Shown here: positions 19,210 to 20,182 of the stretch, one piece after another
Numbering within the stretch: the first letter of the stretch is position 1
How the letters are laid out: every line of letters begins with the position of its first letter
Source: a virus
Strand: one strand, 5' to 3'
DNA length: 20,182 nt
Virus record (IMG/VR): IMGVR_UViG_3300034196_000052
Coordinates: 1-20,182 of that record
Made by a program: the position numbers and the translations under genes
The notes under the pieces: generated by a model
Databases searched by the model: none
The model's input: only the letters and a program-made list of their open reading frames with translations
Told to the model about the DNA's origin: nothing

Positions 19210-19262
19210 TCGCCACCCCCTGGTTTGCTTACGTCTTCATCTACAAGGGGCCGAGGCCATGA
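19206..19262 (+). CDS. 18-aa micro-ORF coupled on both sides
   Basis: MIATPWFAYVFIYKGPRP. Its ATG overlaps the upstream stop (ATGA at 19206-19209), GGAG is eight bases before, and its own TGA overlaps the next ATG (19259-19262). Such double coupling is hard to get by chance. The peptide is hydrophobic with a basic tail. It may serve only to carry ribosomes to the next gene or may act itself. Confidence 0.55.
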   Translation: MIATPWFAYVFIYKGPRP

Positions 19263-19546
19263 GCAAGCGCCACCCAATGCAACCTGTGGAAGTAGCGGCT
19301 GATCAAGTCGTCCGGTTCAAGAAAAACCAAATCATCTGCGATATGCAGGACCTGTGCGCAAAACATGGCCTGGACCTGAACGATATAGCCTGTCGCGAAT
19401 ACTCGAAAGATGATCGCTCCCAACTCATGCAGTTGATCGGCTACAGCGTTTCAGCTTATGGCGGCCTCAGCTGCGCCAGAGCGAAGCACACCATGCGCGC
19501 CGATGAAAAAGCTGGCGCCCTTCGCGACACCGCACTTCCAAAGTAA
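19259..19546 (+). CDS. Conserved small phage protein with DRSQLMQLIGYS motif
   Basis: 95 aa, beginning in the ATGA overlap with the micro-ORF. It has the pattern of a common phage family: HPMQPVEVAADQVVRFKKNQ, then HGLDLNDIACREYSKDDRSQ and LMQLIGYSVSAYGGLS. The family usually reads P-x-QP-L, RFK-x-N-x-I, S-x-(E/D)DR-x-Q and QLIGYS-x-S-G-F-G-x-L. Function is unknown. It is found widely in phage early or accessory blocks. Confidence 0.83.
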   Translation: MSKRHPMQPVEVAADQVVRFKKNQIICDMQDLCAKHGLDLNDIACREYSKDDRSQLMQLIGYSVSAYGGLSCARAKHTMRADEKAGALRDTALPK

Positions 19547-19595
19547 CCCCAATCCCCCTACATGCCTGCCGGTGAGCGGCGGGCGAGGTATTCCT

Positions 19596-20069
19596 ATGTC
19601 AGCAGTTCAGCGATTCCACGAAGCAGCCAACGACGCCCTGGTCAAACTCAGCGGTTACTGCCTGCCGGGTGCCAAGCTTGCCCTGGTCATTGTTACCCCG
19701 GGCGAGCCAGAGCGAGACATCATCCTTGAAGATCATGGCCTGGATAGAAACGAGGTGGTCAGCGCACTGCGCCGGCGTGGCCTGAGCATCGACGGCGACA
19801 ACGCCTACAAGCGCGACCTGTGCGACTCGATAGTCGGAACCCTGGCCTTTGGCGCCCAAGACCGGTGCCCGCCTCCAGCAGGCCACTGGGCACAGACATT
19901 CTGGGATATGGGTCGTGAGTCGTCAGCCAATACCCAAGAGCTGATATCGGCGTTGGAGCTGGTTACCGACTGCCTGAGCAAGGCTCTTACCGGTGGAGAG
20001 GTATCGGCCAAAAAGGCTGGCAGCGCATTGGTCACCGCTGCTGAGCTGCTCGCCAAGCAAAACACCTAA
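19596..20069 (+). CDS. Phage hypothetical protein
   Basis: 157 aa from MSAVQRFHEAANDALVKLSG, with GAGG seven bases before ATG; the frame upstream to 19458 overlaps the previous gene and is not used. The N-terminal half has alternating strands and helices (PGAKLALVIVTPGEPERDIIL). A middle helix carries ALRRRGLSIDGDNAYKRDLC and a C-terminal helical pair carries TQELISALELVTDCLSKALT. No membrane segment or catalytic signature; no family recognised. Confidence 0.75.
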   Translation: MSAVQRFHEAANDALVKLSGYCLPGAKLALVIVTPGEPERDIILEDHGLDRNEVVSALRRRGLSIDGDNAYKRDLCDSIVGTLAFGAQDRCPPPAGHWAQTFWDMGRESSANTQELISALELVTDCLSKALTGGEVSAKKAGSALVTAAELLAKQNT

Positions 20070-20105
20070 CCCACCTTCTGCCACCCAGCGCGGCAAGGAC
20101 ACCCC

Positions 20106-20182
20106 ATGTACGCAACGAAACTCACCCTGCTCATCACGGCCATCGTGTTGTACGTGGCGGGGTCCACCTTCTGGTTTTTCTG
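20106..20182 (+). CDS. Membrane protein, 5' fragment cut by window end
   Basis: ATG at 20106 after CAAGGACACCCC. The visible 25 residues are MYATKLTLLITAIVLYVAGS followed by TFWFF, a single hydrophobic segment. Probably a small inner-membrane phage protein; the rest lies beyond the window. Confidence 0.6.
   Translation, partial: MYATKLTLLITAIVLYVAGSTFWFF

Overview
The window looks like the early/immunity region of a lambdoid prophage or temperate phage of Pseudomonas or a close relative. The reasons are strong GGAG-type ribosome sites, G+C-rich codon use, and recognisable Cro, CI (S24 peptidase), CII-family, Rha, O-like, RecT, YqaJ, DUF2303 and C5-methyltransferase genes in lambda-like order. 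No integrase, structural or lysis gene is present, so only one part of the phage is visible.

Left part (1-3043), mostly minus strand: a PR-type operon runs leftward through cro, a CII-family regulator, a 62-aa protein, rha and a replication initiator cut by the window edge. The initiator's linker carries four ~22-bp-spaced palindromic iterons, a probable origin. One small plus-strand gene (1863-2051) interrupts the operon. Between cro and cI lie three 17-bp operators with centres 25 and 24 bp apart, overlapping PR and PRM; the cI transcript appears leaderless or nearly so.

Immunity/accessory part (3044-6424): cI is followed by a small gene that lacks an ATG/GTG/TTG start, an A+T-rich gene with a possible zinc-binding cluster, a DUF551-like minus-strand gene and a lipoprotein gene. 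This is the position of rex and other lysogenic-conversion genes in lambdoids. A second operator pair (centres 6389 and 6415) sits on a PL-type promoter.

PL operon (6425-20182), plus strand: it opens with a leader holding a boxA match and several perfect hairpins. Three long non-coding stretches follow (6425-6791, 7455-7955, 8984-9714), separated by small genes of unknown function. These stretches hold two recurring RNA elements: (a) a hairpin with loop CAGTA, a two-base 5' bulge starting with G and covarying stems, in three copies; (b) a hairpin plus A-rich spacer plus Shine-Dalgarno block directly ahead of genes. One block of type (b) drives a two-codon minigene. Intrinsic terminators at 9657 and 15003 inside the operon fit processive antitermination. 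A GhoS/DUF2622-like gene on the minus strand has its own promoter bracketed by palindromes.

From about 10 kb the operon is compact: three small overlapping genes, a coiled-coil protein, RecT annealase, YqaJ exonuclease, a conserved small protein, DUF2303, a cytosine methyltransferase with about eight internal repeats, a cupin-like protein, several phage hypotheticals, a PD-(D/E)XK-like protein, an 18-aa coupled micro-ORF and a truncated membrane protein. RecT and YqaJ form the recombination module. The methyltransferase probably protects phage DNA. CI and Cro binding the two operator regions would set the lysis/lysogeny choice.
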